Part shown: positions 54,370 through 63,785 of the stretch, piece by piece | Numbering within the stretch: position 1 is the first letter of the stretch | Layout of the letters: each line of letters starts with the position of its first letter | Source: Chryseobacterium sp. H1D6B | GTDB lineage: Bacteria > Bacteroidota > Bacteroidia > Flavobacteriales > Weeksellaceae | Direction: 5' to 3' | Assembly (NCBI RefSeq): GCF_029892445.1 | Contig: NZ_JARXVJ010000001.1 | Coordinates: forward strand, 992,001 to 1,056,000 | DNA length: 64,000 nt | Notes under the pieces: generated by a model | Seen by the model: the letters and a program-made list of their open reading frames with translations, nothing else | What the model was told of the DNA's origin: nothing | Database searches by the model: none | Program-made: the position numbers and the translations under genes

Positions 54370-54834
54370 ATGATACTGCAAAAAGGAACCACAGCACCAG
54401 ATTTTGATCTTCATTCTACACCGGATCAAAAATTAAAAAGATCAGATTTTCTAGGCAAGAACCTGATCTTAGTTTTTTATCCTGCCGACTGGAGCCCGGT
54501 TTGCGGTGATCAAGTGGCACTATATAATGAGATGCTGAATATTTTTCACAAATATAACGCTGACATTCTTGGAATTTCGGTGGACAGCGCTTGGTGCCAT
54601 GATGCTTTTATGGAAAACAGAAAACTGCATTATCCTTTATTGGCAGATTTTAATCCTAAAGGAGAAGTTTCCAAAGCCTATGGAGTCTATAATGAAGAAA
54701 ACGGAACTTCAAAAAGAGGGCTTTTTGTTATTGACCACGAAGGAATTATTCAATGGAGCTATTTATCTCCAGACGGAATTAATCCTGGTGCTGATGGAAT
54801 TATAGATGCCTTAGAAAATTTAACACAAAAATAA
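54370..54834 (+). CDS. Peroxiredoxin (AhpC/TSA family)
   Basis: 154 aa with a thioredoxin fold. The peroxidatic Cys45 is in FYPADWSPVCGDQV, a variant of the PxxxTxxC motif with Ser in place of Thr. Cys76 (DSAWCHDAF) may be the resolving residue. It reduces peroxides using thiols. It lies 5 bases upstream of a DsbA-like oxidoreductase and is probably in one operon with it, which could supply electrons. The 265-bp gap upstream is AT-rich and holds no gene; I saw no strict TAnnTTTG box there for this gene. Confidence 0.9.
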   Translation: MILQKGTTAPDFDLHSTPDQKLKRSDFLGKNLILVFYPADWSPVCGDQVALYNEMLNIFHKYNADILGISVDSAWCHDAFMENRKLHYPLLADFNPKGEVSKAYGVYNEENGTSKRGLFVIDHEGIIQWSYLSPDGINPGADGIIDALENLTQK

Positions 54835-54839
54835 TAACT

Positions 54840-55364
54840 ATGTCTACTTTAAGAATTCCCATTACCTCAGCAGATCATACCGTTGGAGATCCAAGTACCG
54901 CCAAAATCGTTTTAGTAGAATACGGCGATTATCAATGTCCTTATTGCGGACACGCTTTTCCTTTAGTAAAAAGATTTGTTGAAGAACATCCGGAAGAAGT
55001 TGCTTTTATTTTCAGGAACTTTCCCTTAACGGACGCCCATGAGTATGCAATGGCTGCAGCGACAATAGCAGAAGCTTCAGGAAAACAGGGCAAATTTTGG
55101 GAAATGCATGATCTGATTTACAATAATCAAAATCTGTTAAATGAGAATATGCTCAAAGAATGTGTTGCCACTTTAAAATTGAGTGTCAATCAAATTGAAA
55201 ATGATATTCATACCTCTGAGCTGCAAAATAAAATAGAAGCCGATTTTGAAGGCGGTGTCCGAAGCGGTGTAAATGGTACGCCCTCATTTTTTGTCAACGG
55301 TCAAAAATGGGAAGACTACGATGGAACATACAATTCTTTTTTAGAATTACTTTCCAATAACTAA
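54840..55364 (+). CDS. DsbA-family thioredoxin-like protein
   Basis: 174 aa. The redox motif Cys33-Pro-Tyr-Cys36 lies in VEYGDYQCPYCGHAF, and the cis-Pro loop is in GVNGTPSFFVNGQ. This is the DsbA/FrnE-like form seen as a free-standing cytoplasmic domain; no signal peptide is present. It is coupled to the peroxiredoxin gene (5-base gap). Confidence 0.88.
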   Translation: MSTLRIPITSADHTVGDPSTAKIVLVEYGDYQCPYCGHAFPLVKRFVEEHPEEVAFIFRNFPLTDAHEYAMAAATIAEASGKQGKFWEMHDLIYNNQNLLNENMLKECVATLKLSVNQIENDIHTSELQNKIEADFEGGVRSGVNGTPSFFVNGQKWEDYDGTYNSFLELLSNN

Positions 55365-55392
55365 AAAAGCCGTGCAGATCTGCACGGCTCTT
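55365..55392. terminator. Terminator between the DsbA-like gene and guaB
   Basis: A 22-bp perfect palindrome (arm AGCCGTGCAGA) with a T-run on the minus strand, so it mainly ends guaB. Confidence 0.85.
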
Positions 55393-55413
55393 AATTTATA
55401 GCTTAAAAATTAT

Positions 55414-56874
55414 TTAGAAAGAATAATTGGGAGCTTCCTGTGTAATAATAACGTCATGCGGATGGGATTCTTTCAATCCGCTTCCTGTGATCATTACCAT
55501 TTTAGTATCTTTTTGTAAAGCTTCTATGTCTTTTGCACCGCAGTATCCCATTCCGGCTCTTAACCCTCCTGTTAGCTGGAAAATAACATCTTCTAATTTT
55601 CCTTTGTGCGGTACTCTTCCTTCAATCCCTTCCGGAACGAATTTTTTAGCTTCACTTTGGAAATATCTTTCTTTACCGCCGCGTTTCATAGCAGAAAGAC
55701 TTCCCATTCCCTGGTAAGATTTGAATTTTCTTCCCTGGAAGATAATTTCTTCTCCCGGAGCTTCATCTGTTCCTGCTAAAAGAGAACCAAGCATTACTGC
55801 TCCGGCTCCGCTTGCAATAGCTTTTACAATATCTCCTGAAAGTTTAATTCCTCCATCTGCAATTACTGCAACGTTCTTAGATTTCGCGTACTCATACACA
55901 TTATAAATAGCAGATAACTGAGGAACTCCTACTCCTGCCACAACTCTTGTTGTACAGATAGAACCAGGCCCCACTCCTACTTTAAGAACATTTGCTCCTG
56001 CTTTGATAAGGTCTTTAGCCGCTTCAGCAGTTACAATATTTCCTCCTACGATATCTAAATCCGGATAAGCTTTTCTGATTTCAGAAATTTTATCTAAAAC
56101 ACCTATAGAATGTCCGTGAGCAGAATCAATGGCAACAATATCAACACCAGCTTTCACCAATGCCGCAATTCTGTCCATTGTATCTTCTCCTACTCCTACT
56201 CCTGCACCTACAATAAGACGTCCTTTTTGGTCCTTATTTGAATTGGGATACTCCAGCTGATTATCAATATCCTTAATAGTGATTAATCCTACTAATTTAT
56301 TGTCTTTATCTACAATCGGAAGTTTTTCAACTCTGCTTTTAAGAAGAATTTCTTTAGCTTTTTCAAGGTTTGTATCTTTATCGGAAGTGATCAAATTTTC
56401 TTTCGTCATGATCTCTTCTACTTTCATATCAAGCTTTTCCTGATATTTCACATCTCTGTTTGTGATGATACCGATCAATACATTATTCGGATCCACTACT
56501 GGAAGTCCTGAGATTTTATATTTTGCCATCATATCTTTAGCCTCGGCTAAAGTATGGTCTTTTGAAAGGGTCACTGGATCAGAGATCATTCCGTTTTCAG
56601 AACGTTTTACTCTGTTCACCTGCGCAGCCTGTTCAGCAATCGTCATATTCTTATGGATAAATCCTAAACCGCCAACTCTTGCCAGAGCAATTGCTAAATC
56701 ACCCTCTGTTACAGTATCCATTGCAGCGGAAACTATAGGCACATTAAGTGTTATTTTATCGGTAAGTCTTGATTTTAGGGAAACCTGGTTCGGTAAAACT
56801 TCTGAATAAGAAGGGACTAGAAGAACGTCATCGAAAGTGATGGCTGCCTCTACAATTTTGTTATGAATAGACAT
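55414..56874 (-). CDS. guaB: Inosine-5'-monophosphate dehydrogenase
   Basis: 486 aa. It oxidises IMP to XMP with NAD+, the first committed step to GMP. Two CBS domains interrupt the barrel (~100-210). The catalytic loop [18 protein letters not shown], the phosphate-binding [20 protein letters not shown] and the flap MGSLSAM are intact. The length is typical. Confidence 0.97.
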   Translation of the reverse strand: MSIHNKIVEAAITFDDVLLVPSYSEVLPNQVSLKSRLTDKITLNVPIVSAAMDTVTEGDLAIALARVGGLGFIHKNMTIAEQAAQVNRVKRSENGMISDPVTLSKDHTLAEAKDMMAKYKISGLPVVDPNNVLIGIITNRDVKYQEKLDMKVEEIMTKENLITSDKDTNLEKAKEILLKSRVEKLPIVDKDNKLVGLITIKDIDNQLEYPNSNKDQKGRLIVGAGVGVGEDTMDRIAALVKAGVDIVAIDSAHGHSIGVLDKISEIRKAYPDLDIVGGNIVTAEAAKDLIKAGANVLKVGVGPGSICTTRVVAGVGVPQLSAIYNVYEYAKSKNVAVIADGGIKLSGDIVKAIASGAGAVMLGSLLAGTDEAPGEEIIFQGRKFKSYQGMGSLSAMKRGGKERYFQSEAKKFVPEGIEGRVPHKGKLEDVIFQLTGGLRAGMGYCGAKDIEALQKDTKMVMITGSGLKESHPHDVIITQEAPNYSF

Positions 56875-56888
56875 CTTTACTTTCTTTG

Positions 56889-56896
56889 CAAAATTA
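56889..56896 (-). promoter_or_regulatory. Promoter -7 box for guaB
   Basis: TAATTTTG on the minus strand, 15 bases before the ATG. Confidence 0.55.
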
Positions 56897-56969
56897 GGCT
56901 ATTTTAACGAGATTAAAAAATTCTTTTCAATAGTTTAAATAAAATTTAATAATCAATAACTTATATCAG

Positions 56970-57000
56970 AAAACCACCCTGAAATCAGGGCGGTTTTCTT
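56970..57000 (-). terminator. Terminator of the sigma-factor operon
   Basis: AAAACCACCCTGA pairs with TCAGGGCGGTTTT with one mismatch, 22 bases beyond the last gene of the operon. Confidence 0.8.
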
Positions 57001-57021
57001 ACGAAACAAAACTATATGAAA

Positions 57022-57522
57022 CTACTTGTCAGTAGCAGAATTAATTATTTTTGAAATATCATCAGCCGTAAAATCACCTCTTACATCTACAAATACCAGA
57101 TCTTTATCTGAGTTTACAGTGATCAGCATATTTTTTATTCTTTCTCCTGTCTGCTTTACACGGACATTCACGTTGTCTCCTTCATGCTTTATCGTTGCCC
57201 AGTCTTCATAATTATTGTCATTCAAATATTTAGCATAATCCTTCAGCATTGCTCTGTCGCCGTTTTCTACAGTCAGAACTTTAATCTTTGATACTTTTTT
57301 TATAAGTGCGGCCACTTCTTCATTATCGCCGTCTTCTTTTAATGCTTTCTTAATAAAAGGTCTCGCTAAAAACATCGGAACGTTAATACTTTCAAAGGTT
57401 GCTCCTTTAAAATCATATTTAGAATCAGAAAAGAAAGCCATATTGGGTTTATGCGAAACAATACATGACTGCATAAGAAATACGGAACAAACAATTAAGA
57501 AAAGGTTTTTTAAAATTTTCAT
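57022..57522 (-). CDS. DUF4252 lipoprotein
   Basis: 166 aa. The signal peptide ends LMQSC, a lipobox-like site. The mature part has the DUF4252 pattern (FESINVPMFLARPFIKKALK, then KIKVLTVENGD, then NMLITVNSDKDLVFVDVRGD and a closing DDISKIIN). It follows the 57534 gene by 11 bases. Last gene of the sigma operon. Confidence 0.85.
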   Translation of the reverse strand: MKILKNLFLIVCSVFLMQSCIVSHKPNMAFFSDSKYDFKGATFESINVPMFLARPFIKKALKEDGDNEEVAALIKKVSKIKVLTVENGDRAMLKDYAKYLNDNNYEDWATIKHEGDNVNVRVKQTGERIKNMLITVNSDKDLVFVDVRGDFTADDISKIINSATDK

Positions 57523-57533
57523 GGCAGCTAATT

Positions 57534-58814
57534 TTAATTAATTTGTTTTAAACTTCCTCCTGAATTTTTACTGACATTAGAATCAATTTCAGGGTCTCCT
57601 TTGTATTTTACTGAACCTCCGGAAGACACTCTTGCTTTCATCTTATTGGTTACATTAACACTCAGGCTTGATCCTGATGTACATTCTACCTCAGCATTCT
57701 TCATTATTAAGTTTACTGTTTTACAAGAAGCTCCGCTGCTCACATCAATGGTTCCGGAATCAGCCTGCCCTTCAAGAGTAGTATCTGAACCGCTTGATGC
57801 TTTAATATTAATATTTCTAGTATTGATATCCGCTTTTATATTTGAACCTGAAGTAGCATTAACAGTAGTAAGATTAGAAATAGCAAATGTTCCTTTTATT
57901 GAAGATCCTGATGAAGCATCAATATCCATATTCTCTTCTCTTACAGAATTTACCGTTGAAAAACTCGCTCCGGAAGAAACTTTAACATTGTTCATTCTTG
58001 GAGAAGAGACATTAACGCTTAAGTTTTTGAATTTTAAACTTCTTACCCCTTTATTATCAACATACACTTTTAAAACACCATTTTCCACTTTGGTAATTAC
58101 ATATTGAAGTTTATCCGCATCTGCAATCACCTTTATGTTGGTAGGACCTTCCTGCTTATAAACGACATTCACCCCTGTACTTACCTGAATTCCTGAAAAT
58201 TCACCCACATTTCTGGATTCTCCGTTTAGGTAGGAAGAATTAGTTTCCGAGGTTAAACTGCTTTTTGTGGAACTGATCATTGACTTCACTTTTGTTTCAC
58301 TGGAGTTAATTATTTTATTAACGTCATCGATAGAAAGCCTGCCGTCAAGCATTACAAAAACACTTTCACCGTCTCCGCCGTCAATACTCAGCAGCAGATC
58401 ATCTAAAATGCCGTCTTTTGCTTCTGAAGAAAGGAATTTTATCTTAGATCCTTCGCTGTTTACAGTCATTATTTCAGCGTATTTCAGCGTTTTCAGGTAA
58501 GATGCAATATCTTTATTCAGCTGTGATAAATTACTCTGCACTCTTTTTCCGTCTCCGGTATCCTTTTTTTCAGGATTTTCGATGATTAAAATTTTCAATC
58601 CGTTAATTTTGGATAAAAGCGGTTTTATCTGATCCAGCTGGGAATCTTGAATATTCAAACTGCTGAGCATTCCGAACATTGGTTTTGCAATCTTAATAGA
58701 GGTTACTCCTTCTACTTCCTGATACTTATCAAAAAGTTTGTCTAGCTTATCCTGCCCATACATATTGAAGAAATGGGAAAAAGCAAGTGCTAGTATTATG
58801 AATATTTTTTTCAT
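57534..58814 (-). CDS. DUF4252 plus head-GIN (DUF2807) exported protein
   Basis: 426 aa. Signal peptide (ending NMYGQ). Residues ~20-165 are a DUF4252 domain like that of the next gene. From ~205 a head-GIN/DUF2807 adhesin-like beta-helix begins (VGEFSGIQVSTGVNVVYKQE) and continues as repeats of the type SSGSSIKGTFAISN, ATSGSNIKADINT and SSGASCKTVN. The fusion of both domains beside a second DUF4252 gene, under an ECF sigma factor, suggests an envelope-stress or surface role (inference). Confidence 0.85.
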   Translation of the reverse strand: MKKIFIILALAFSHFFNMYGQDKLDKLFDKYQEVEGVTSIKIAKPMFGMLSSLNIQDSQLDQIKPLLSKINGLKILIIENPEKKDTGDGKRVQSNLSQLNKDIASYLKTLKYAEIMTVNSEGSKIKFLSSEAKDGILDDLLLSIDGGDGESVFVMLDGRLSIDDVNKIINSSETKVKSMISSTKSSLTSETNSSYLNGESRNVGEFSGIQVSTGVNVVYKQEGPTNIKVIADADKLQYVITKVENGVLKVYVDNKGVRSLKFKNLSVNVSSPRMNNVKVSSGASFSTVNSVREENMDIDASSGSSIKGTFAISNLTTVNATSGSNIKADINTRNINIKASSGSDTTLEGQADSGTIDVSSGASCKTVNLIMKNAEVECTSGSSLSVNVTNKMKARVSSGGSVKYKGDPEIDSNVSKNSGGSLKQIN

Positions 58815-58876
58815 GAGTCAATTTTTATTTATTTTCTTTGATTATTTGTGCCTGATCAGGTCTATAATCTTTTTAG

Positions 58877-59551
58877 TTAATTTTCGTCCATTACTTTGGG
58901 CTGTACTAACTTTTCACTAACGTTATTTGCAAATATTTGAAATGAATATTTAGTCACATTAATAGCTTCCTCTACACTTTCTATCTTTTTACCATTTACA
59001 ATTACATAATTATCCTGATAACCGGTATCAGAGGATTCTTTTACTGCAGAATTATATTTTTTAGAAGAAGAATTATCTACAAATCTTGGTTTCGCCGCTT
59101 TTTTCAGCCTTCCTCTTTTCGGAAGAATTTGATCCAGAACATCTTTTTCAGCCAGACTATTTTCTTGAAAAATAGAATCTTTCTTGGCTTCGGTAATAGT
59201 GTCATTATCAATATGGTTCACTGCTACCTGTTCCTGATGCTCTTGGTTTTCCTTAATAAAATCTGATTTCTGTTTCTCGATCTCGTTTTTTACTAAAGTT
59301 TCTTTATCCAGCGTCCCATTTTGGTTATCATTATTAAATAAAAACCCAATACTGAGCAGGACAAGTAAACCGGCAGCCATCCAAACCCATTTTGGATAAG
59401 AAGGTTTTTTCTTTTGAAGAGGGATAATTTCAGCCTCTCTATTACCTGGTTCCGCTTTTTGAAGAAAATCTTCAAAATCCCAGTCCATTTTTTCTTCCTT
59501 GATCTCCTTGAAGACCTCGTCGTATTTATTCTGAAATTGATCGTTGTTCAT
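58877..59551 (-). CDS. Membrane anti-sigma-like protein
   Basis: 224 aa. A cytoplasmic N-terminus rich in Lys/Glu (KIEEEKMDWDFEDFLQKA-like) is followed by one membrane segment (WVWMAAGLLVLLSIGFLF, ~residues 55-72) and a periplasmic part. It overlaps the sigma-factor gene by 26 bases, the usual sign of a translationally coupled sigma/anti-sigma pair. No zinc-binding anti-sigma motif is seen. Confidence 0.7.
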   Translation of the reverse strand: MNNDQFQNKYDEVFKEIKEEKMDWDFEDFLQKAEPGNREAEIIPLQKKKPSYPKWVWMAAGLLVLLSIGFLFNNDNQNGTLDKETLVKNEIEKQKSDFIKENQEHQEQVAVNHIDNDTITEAKKDSIFQENSLAEKDVLDQILPKRGRLKKAAKPRFVDNSSSKKYNSAVKESSDTGYQDNYVIVNGKKIESVEEAINVTKYSFQIFANNVSEKLVQPKVMDEN

Positions 59552-60035
59552 AATTCATCAATTGTGTAATTTGTTCTTTTACTTTTTGTCTAGCCCGCAT
59601 AAGATTTACTCTTACCGCATTTTCTTCCATTTCCAGCATTTCAGAAATTTCAGACACATCATACTCTTCTACATCTTTTAAATGGATCACCATTTTTTGT
59701 TTTTCAGGAAGCTGATTGATAAATCCAATAATATGCTCCTTGAGATTATTCACTTCCATGCTGTAAAGCTCTGACCTGTGAAGCTGCAGATCTGCAAATC
59801 CTAACTTTACATCGTGGTGCTTCAGCCTGTTTAAACATTCGTTCCTGACAGATTTTAATGCATAGGATTTTAAATTCCCAAACTGTGCCAGTTCCTCTTT
59901 TTTCTGCCAAAACTTAATCATAAGATCCTGTACTACATCTTCCGCTTCATCACTGCTCATGACAAATCTTTTCGCAAAACGATACATCTCATTTTTGAGA
60001 ATGAATACCGTATCCTTGAAAGTTTCCTGGGTCAT
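59526..60035 (-). CDS. ECF RNA polymerase sigma factor
   Basis: 169 aa from the ATG at 60035 (MTQETFKDTVFILKNEMYRF); an upstream in-frame ATG at 60092 would add 19 hydrophobic residues foreign to the family. It has region 2 (RFVMSSDEAEDVVQDLMIKFWQ) and region 4 (LPEKQKMVIHLKDVEEYDVSEIAEML-like). It probably controls its own operon with the anti-sigma, GIN and DUF4252 genes. Confidence 0.92.
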   Translation of the reverse strand: MTQETFKDTVFILKNEMYRFAKRFVMSSDEAEDVVQDLMIKFWQKKEELAQFGNLKSYALKSVRNECLNRLKHHDVKLGFADLQLHRSELYSMEVNNLKEHIIGFINQLPEKQKMVIHLKDVEEYDVSEISEMLEMEENAVRVNLMRARQKVKEQITQLMNYEQRSISE

Positions 60036-60094
60036 AAGTTTTGTTTCTATAAGTAAGACAATTAAAAAAATAATTCTATTACATCCAGACATAA

Positions 60095-60122
60095 AAAAAC
60101 TTCAAAAAAAATTGAAGTTTTT
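60095..60122 (-). terminator. Terminator of the GlmU-like gene
   Basis: AAACTTCAA pairs with TTGAAGTTT with a T-run on the minus strand. Confidence 0.75.
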
Positions 60123-60133
60123 ATTACATGAGA

Positions 60134-61294
60134 TTAATACTCGTTAAAAATATATTTCAAAATTCCTTTATCATCGTCTGTTAAAGGCACTTTTCTTCTT
60201 GCCATAGCTTTTTCTGCAACCTCATAGGCTTTGTCCAATTTAAATCTTTCATCGCCTTTAAATCCGCCCCAGGAAAAGTTTTCAACAAGATTCGGAGGAA
60301 AACCTTCTTTAAAGATATTAGAAGCAACACCGATCACTGTTCCTGTATTGAGCTGAGTATTAATTGCTGTTTTAGAATGGTCGCCCATAATTAAGCCCGC
60401 AAACTGCAGTCCTGTATCTTCAAAAGCTTTAGTGCGGTAGTTCCAGAGTTTTACGTGTCCGTAGTTATTTTTAAGATTTGAAGAATTCGTATCTGCACCC
60501 AGATTACACCATTCACCGATCACTGAATTTCCAATAAAGCCGTCATGTCCTTTGTTAGAATAGCCAAAAATGATAATATTGCTGACCTCTCCTCCTACTT
60601 TAGAATAAGGTCCGACAGTAGTTGCCCCGTAAATCTTAGCTCCTAAATTAAATTTAGACTCTTCACAAAGAGCAATCGGACCTCGGAGATTGCATCCTTC
60701 CATCACCTCAGCATTTTTGCCGATATAGATCTTACCTGTCTTTGTGTTGATTGTTGAGAACTCCACTTCAGCTCCCTCTTCGATAAATAAATCTTTTTTG
60801 TCTCCTAAAAATCCGTTAGTTGAAGACAGTTCTTGTGATACTTTATCTTTTGTAAGCAGTTCGAAATCAAAATCTATTGCCTTATGATTGTAAGTGAATA
60901 AATCCGCAGGCTTTTTAAAGAAAATAAGTTCTTCTTTAATATCGGTCATTTTTTCTATCTGATTCAGAGAAAATCCTTTCATATTGATCTTAGCCGCAAC
61001 CAGTTCGTCTTCATACACCAATGCTTCCCCTTGTTTGAGATCTTTTATCTGCTGGATCACATTTTCAGTCGGAAGAAAATTGGTAACTAAAAAAAGGCTT
61101 TCTTTCTCTTCTGGATTTTTAAATTTCTCCTGCAGATAATTTTCTGTAAAATAAGAAACCTCTGTGATTTCTAATATTTTCTGCCATCTTTCAGAAAAAG
61201 TAAGAATACCGCACCGCATTTCGGCGACGGGACGTGTAAAAGTAAGCGGAAGAAAATCTTCCCAATATTGTGCATCTGAAAATACAACCTGCAT
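60134..61294 (-). CDS. GlmU-like sugar nucleotidyltransferase/acetyltransferase
   Basis: 386 aa. The N-terminal part starts MQVVFSDAQYWEDFLPLTFTRPVAEMRCGIL. The C-terminal part is a left-handed beta-helix with hexapeptide character (IYIGKNAEVMEGCNLRGP, GAKIYGATTVGPYSKVGGE). This is the shorter Bacteroidota GlmU-type protein, which lacks the standard LAAGxGTRM nucleotidyltransferase motif. It is expected to make UDP-GlcNAc for peptidoglycan and lipid A, but this specificity is by family. Confidence 0.85.
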   Translation of the reverse strand: MQVVFSDAQYWEDFLPLTFTRPVAEMRCGILTFSERWQKILEITEVSYFTENYLQEKFKNPEEKESLFLVTNFLPTENVIQQIKDLKQGEALVYEDELVAAKINMKGFSLNQIEKMTDIKEELIFFKKPADLFTYNHKAIDFDFELLTKDKVSQELSSTNGFLGDKKDLFIEEGAEVEFSTINTKTGKIYIGKNAEVMEGCNLRGPIALCEESKFNLGAKIYGATTVGPYSKVGGEVSNIIIFGYSNKGHDGFIGNSVIGEWCNLGADTNSSNLKNNYGHVKLWNYRTKAFEDTGLQFAGLIMGDHSKTAINTQLNTGTVIGVASNIFKEGFPPNLVENFSWGGFKGDERFKLDKAYEVAEKAMARRKVPLTDDDKGILKYIFNEY

Positions 61295-61387
61295 ATTCTT
61301 TATAGATATTAGATGTTAAGTACTAGAAGGTAGACACGCTGTATTCAGCTAAAATACCTTACATGTCATAAAACAAAAATACAATAA

Positions 61388-61420
61388 AAAAAGTCTTCCA
61401 AAAATTTTGGAAGACTTTCT
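61388..61420 (-). terminator. Terminator of the L31 gene
   Basis: AAAGTCTTCCAAAA pairs with TTTTGGAAGACTTT, with a T-run on the minus strand. Confidence 0.88.
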
Positions 61421-61439
61421 ATATTTTTAATTCAAAAAA

Positions 61440-61691
61440 TTACTTAGAGAATTTTTTGTATTTAGTCATAAACTTGTCTACTCTACCAGCAGTATCTACT
61501 AATTTTACTTTACCAGTGTAGAAAGGGTGAGATGTAGAAGAGATCTCCATTTTGATTAGAGGATACTCTTGTCCTTCATACTCGATAGTATCTTTTGTGT
61601 CTGCTGTAGACTTACATAGAAACACCTCGTCGTTACTCATATCTTTGAAAACAACAAGTCTATAATTTTCTGGGTGAATTCCGTTTTTCAT
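61440..61691 (-). CDS. rpmE2: 50S ribosomal protein L31 type B
   Basis: 83 aa from the ATG at 61691 ([20 protein letters not shown]); the longer open frame upstream is leader. It has the type B features [20 protein letters not shown] and only one Cys, so it lacks the four-Cys zinc site of type A L31. Confidence 0.95.
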   Translation of the reverse strand: MKNGIHPENYRLVVFKDMSNDEVFLCKSTADTKDTIEYEGQEYPLIKMEISSTSHPFYTGKVKLVDTAGRVDKFMTKYKKFSK

Positions 61692-61764
61692 AATACAATT
61701 TTTTAAAAAATTAAAGTTTTGCTTTCGAAATAGTAATGGATATTTCTCTGCGAATTTTAGGTTG

Positions 61765-61772
61765 CAAAAATA
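61765..61772 (-). promoter_or_regulatory. Promoter -7 box for L31
   Basis: TATTTTTG on the minus strand, about 74 bases before the ATG, leaving a leader long enough for regulation. Confidence 0.5.
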
Positions 61773-61843
61773 CAATATTTTTTCAAATACACAAACACCT
61801 TCCCTATTTTTTTTAATAGATAAGAAAATTAAAGTATTTTCGT

Positions 61844-61851
61844 TAAATTTG
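61844..61851 (+). promoter_or_regulatory. Promoter -7 box for the beta-helix lipoprotein
   Basis: TAAATTTG lies 26 bases before the ATG at 61877. Confidence 0.55.
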
Positions 61852-61876
61852 AAATCTATATTAAACTTTAATTTCG

Positions 61877-63286
61877 ATGAAATTCAAATTATTACTGGCT
61901 TTTTCTTTTTGGATGCTTTTATTAGCAGTATCATGCAATAAAGATGATATTACTTTTGATGAGCCTTCACAATCACTAAGATTTTCAAGAGACACCGTAT
62001 TTTGTGATACAGTCTATCACCAGATACGTTCTGAAACTTATGTGGTAAAAGTATATAATAATGAAGATAAAGATGTTCTTATCCCAAGAATTAATCTGGA
62101 AAAAGGAGCTGGTTCTCTCTACAAAATAAATGTAGACGGTAAACCAGGTTATGATTTTCAGAATGTTCCTTTGAGAAAAAAAGACAGCCTTTATATTTTT
62201 GTTGAAATTGCTCCTGAAGCTACCGGCCCTGAAGCTATTGCTGAAGACCGCGTGATTTTCACAAGCCCAGCAGGACAGCAGCATGTTACGTTATTTTCTG
62301 TAGTTCAGGATGCTGAGTTCTTTATTCAGACCCCTACAAATCCTAATGTGCTGAACAACCACACTACATGGACCAACAATAAAGCGAAAATTATTTACGG
62401 AGATCTAACTGTCAGTCCTAATATAACACTCGACATCCAGCCGGGAACAAAAGTGTATTTCCATAAAAACAGCGGAATGAAAATTTCTTCCGGCGGAACT
62501 TTAAACATTAATGGAACTTTAGCCAATGAAGTGATTCTGCGGGGAGACAGAAATGATGCCGATCATGACACACTTCCTAAAAACTGGAATTCTATAAGAA
62601 TGGCTGCAAACTCTACTCTTGTTATGAACCATGCCAGACTTTTCGGAGGTACGAGAGGGCTGGACATGAGGCAGACCAATGCTACAATCACCAACTCATT
62701 TATCCATACTTTCCAGGAATATGGAATTTACGCGGTAGCCTCTACAATAAATGCAAACAATCTCGTCATGAATAATTCCGGGGAAGCATGTATCGGGATT
62801 TTTAAAGGAGGAAACCATAACTACACCCACTGTACAATCGCTAATTATTCAAATGTTTTGTCTTCTTATAACAGAAATGGAATTTTTGCCACTAATGAAT
62901 GGAAAAATGACACCGGACAGACAGAGCAAGGTGCACTGCAGAATTTTAACTTAAAAAACAGTATTGTATATTCGGACAGGGATAACGCTGTTAATTTTGA
63001 ACAGACTCCCGGGCAGCAGTTCAGTTTCTTAATACAAAACTGTTTATTAAAATATTCAACTATATCTGAAGCCGGATTCGATTTTGCCAGTACTTCAAAT
63101 GTGATACAGAGCATAAAAAATGAGGATCCTCAGTTTGTAAATTATTTTACTGCTAAACTTAATTTAAGGGTAAAACAGACTTCTCCAGCAAGAGGAAAAG
63201 GGAATACAGCCGTAGCAGCAACCGTACCCCTTGATATTGTAAATGTATCACGAACTTCAAATCCTACTTTAGGAGCCTATCAATAA
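61877..63286 (+). CDS. Lipoprotein with beta-helix-like C-terminal half
   Basis: 469 aa. The signal peptide ends LAVSC, a lipobox-like site, then [20 protein letters not shown]. Residues ~40-130 look like an Ig-like domain. From ~150 onward there are short repeated strands ([40 protein letters not shown]) typical of parallel beta-helix proteins. Its end is one base into the next start codon. Function unknown; probably on the outer-membrane surface or periplasmic side. Confidence 0.8.
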   Translation: MKFKLLLAFSFWMLLLAVSCNKDDITFDEPSQSLRFSRDTVFCDTVYHQIRSETYVVKVYNNEDKDVLIPRINLEKGAGSLYKINVDGKPGYDFQNVPLRKKDSLYIFVEIAPEATGPEAIAEDRVIFTSPAGQQHVTLFSVVQDAEFFIQTPTNPNVLNNHTTWTNNKAKIIYGDLTVSPNITLDIQPGTKVYFHKNSGMKISSGGTLNINGTLANEVILRGDRNDADHDTLPKNWNSIRMAANSTLVMNHARLFGGTRGLDMRQTNATITNSFIHTFQEYGIYAVASTINANNLVMNNSGEACIGIFKGGNHNYTHCTIANYSNVLSSYNRNGIFATNEWKNDTGQTEQGALQNFNLKNSIVYSDRDNAVNFEQTPGQQFSFLIQNCLLKYSTISEAGFDFASTSNVIQSIKNEDPQFVNYFTAKLNLRVKQTSPARGKGNTAVAATVPLDIVNVSRTSNPTLGAYQ

Positions 63287-63612
63287 TGGAAATTACAAAT
63301 CTGCAGCAGCAAGTTGACGAATGGATAAAAACCATTGGGGTTCGTTACTTTAATGAACTCACCAATATGGCCATGCTCACAGAAGAAGTGGGCGAAGTTG
63401 CCAGAATTATTGCCAGAAGATATGGCGAGCAGAGTGAAAAAGAAAGCGATAAATCCAAAGACCTTGGCGAAGAATTAGCAGATGTTCTGTTTGTAACATT
63501 ATGTCTAGCCAATCAGACCGGGACCAATCTGCAGGAAGCTTTCGACAAGAAAATGAAGATAAAAACTGACCGCGATAAAGACCGCCATCAGAATAATGAA
63601 AAACTTAAATAA
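63286..63612 (+). CDS. MazG-like nucleotide pyrophosphohydrolase
   Basis: 108 aa. The helical NTP-PPase motif is present: EEVGEVARIIARR near residue 30, then KDLGEELADVLFVTLCLAN near residue 60. These acidic residues bind Mg2+ and hydrolyse nucleoside triphosphates to monophosphates. Its ATG shares one base with the stop of the lipoprotein gene, so they are translationally coupled. Confidence 0.9.
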   Translation: MEITNLQQQVDEWIKTIGVRYFNELTNMAMLTEEVGEVARIIARRYGEQSEKESDKSKDLGEELADVLFVTLCLANQTGTNLQEAFDKKMKIKTDRDKDRHQNNEKLK

Positions 63613-63785
63613 TTTGAGATTTCAGGTCCAAGATTTCAGTTTACACACAAAGTAAAGTCTGTAACATAATCCTAAAAGTCCAGAGTCTCAAAAGAATAAT
63701 AAAAATTGAAGTAGAGAGTATGTTACTGATTACAGACAATGACCGTCTGCAATCTGATGTCTAAAATCTGAAATCTAAAGAAACA
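63613..63785. repeat. Degenerate TCTGAAATC-like intergenic tract before aroA
   Basis: Gap of ~170 bp with no ORF, holding imperfect words such as GAGATTTCAGGTCCAAGATT, AATCTGATGTCTAAAATCTG and AAATCTAAAG. The character matches the tract at 20055-20135. Confidence 0.45.
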
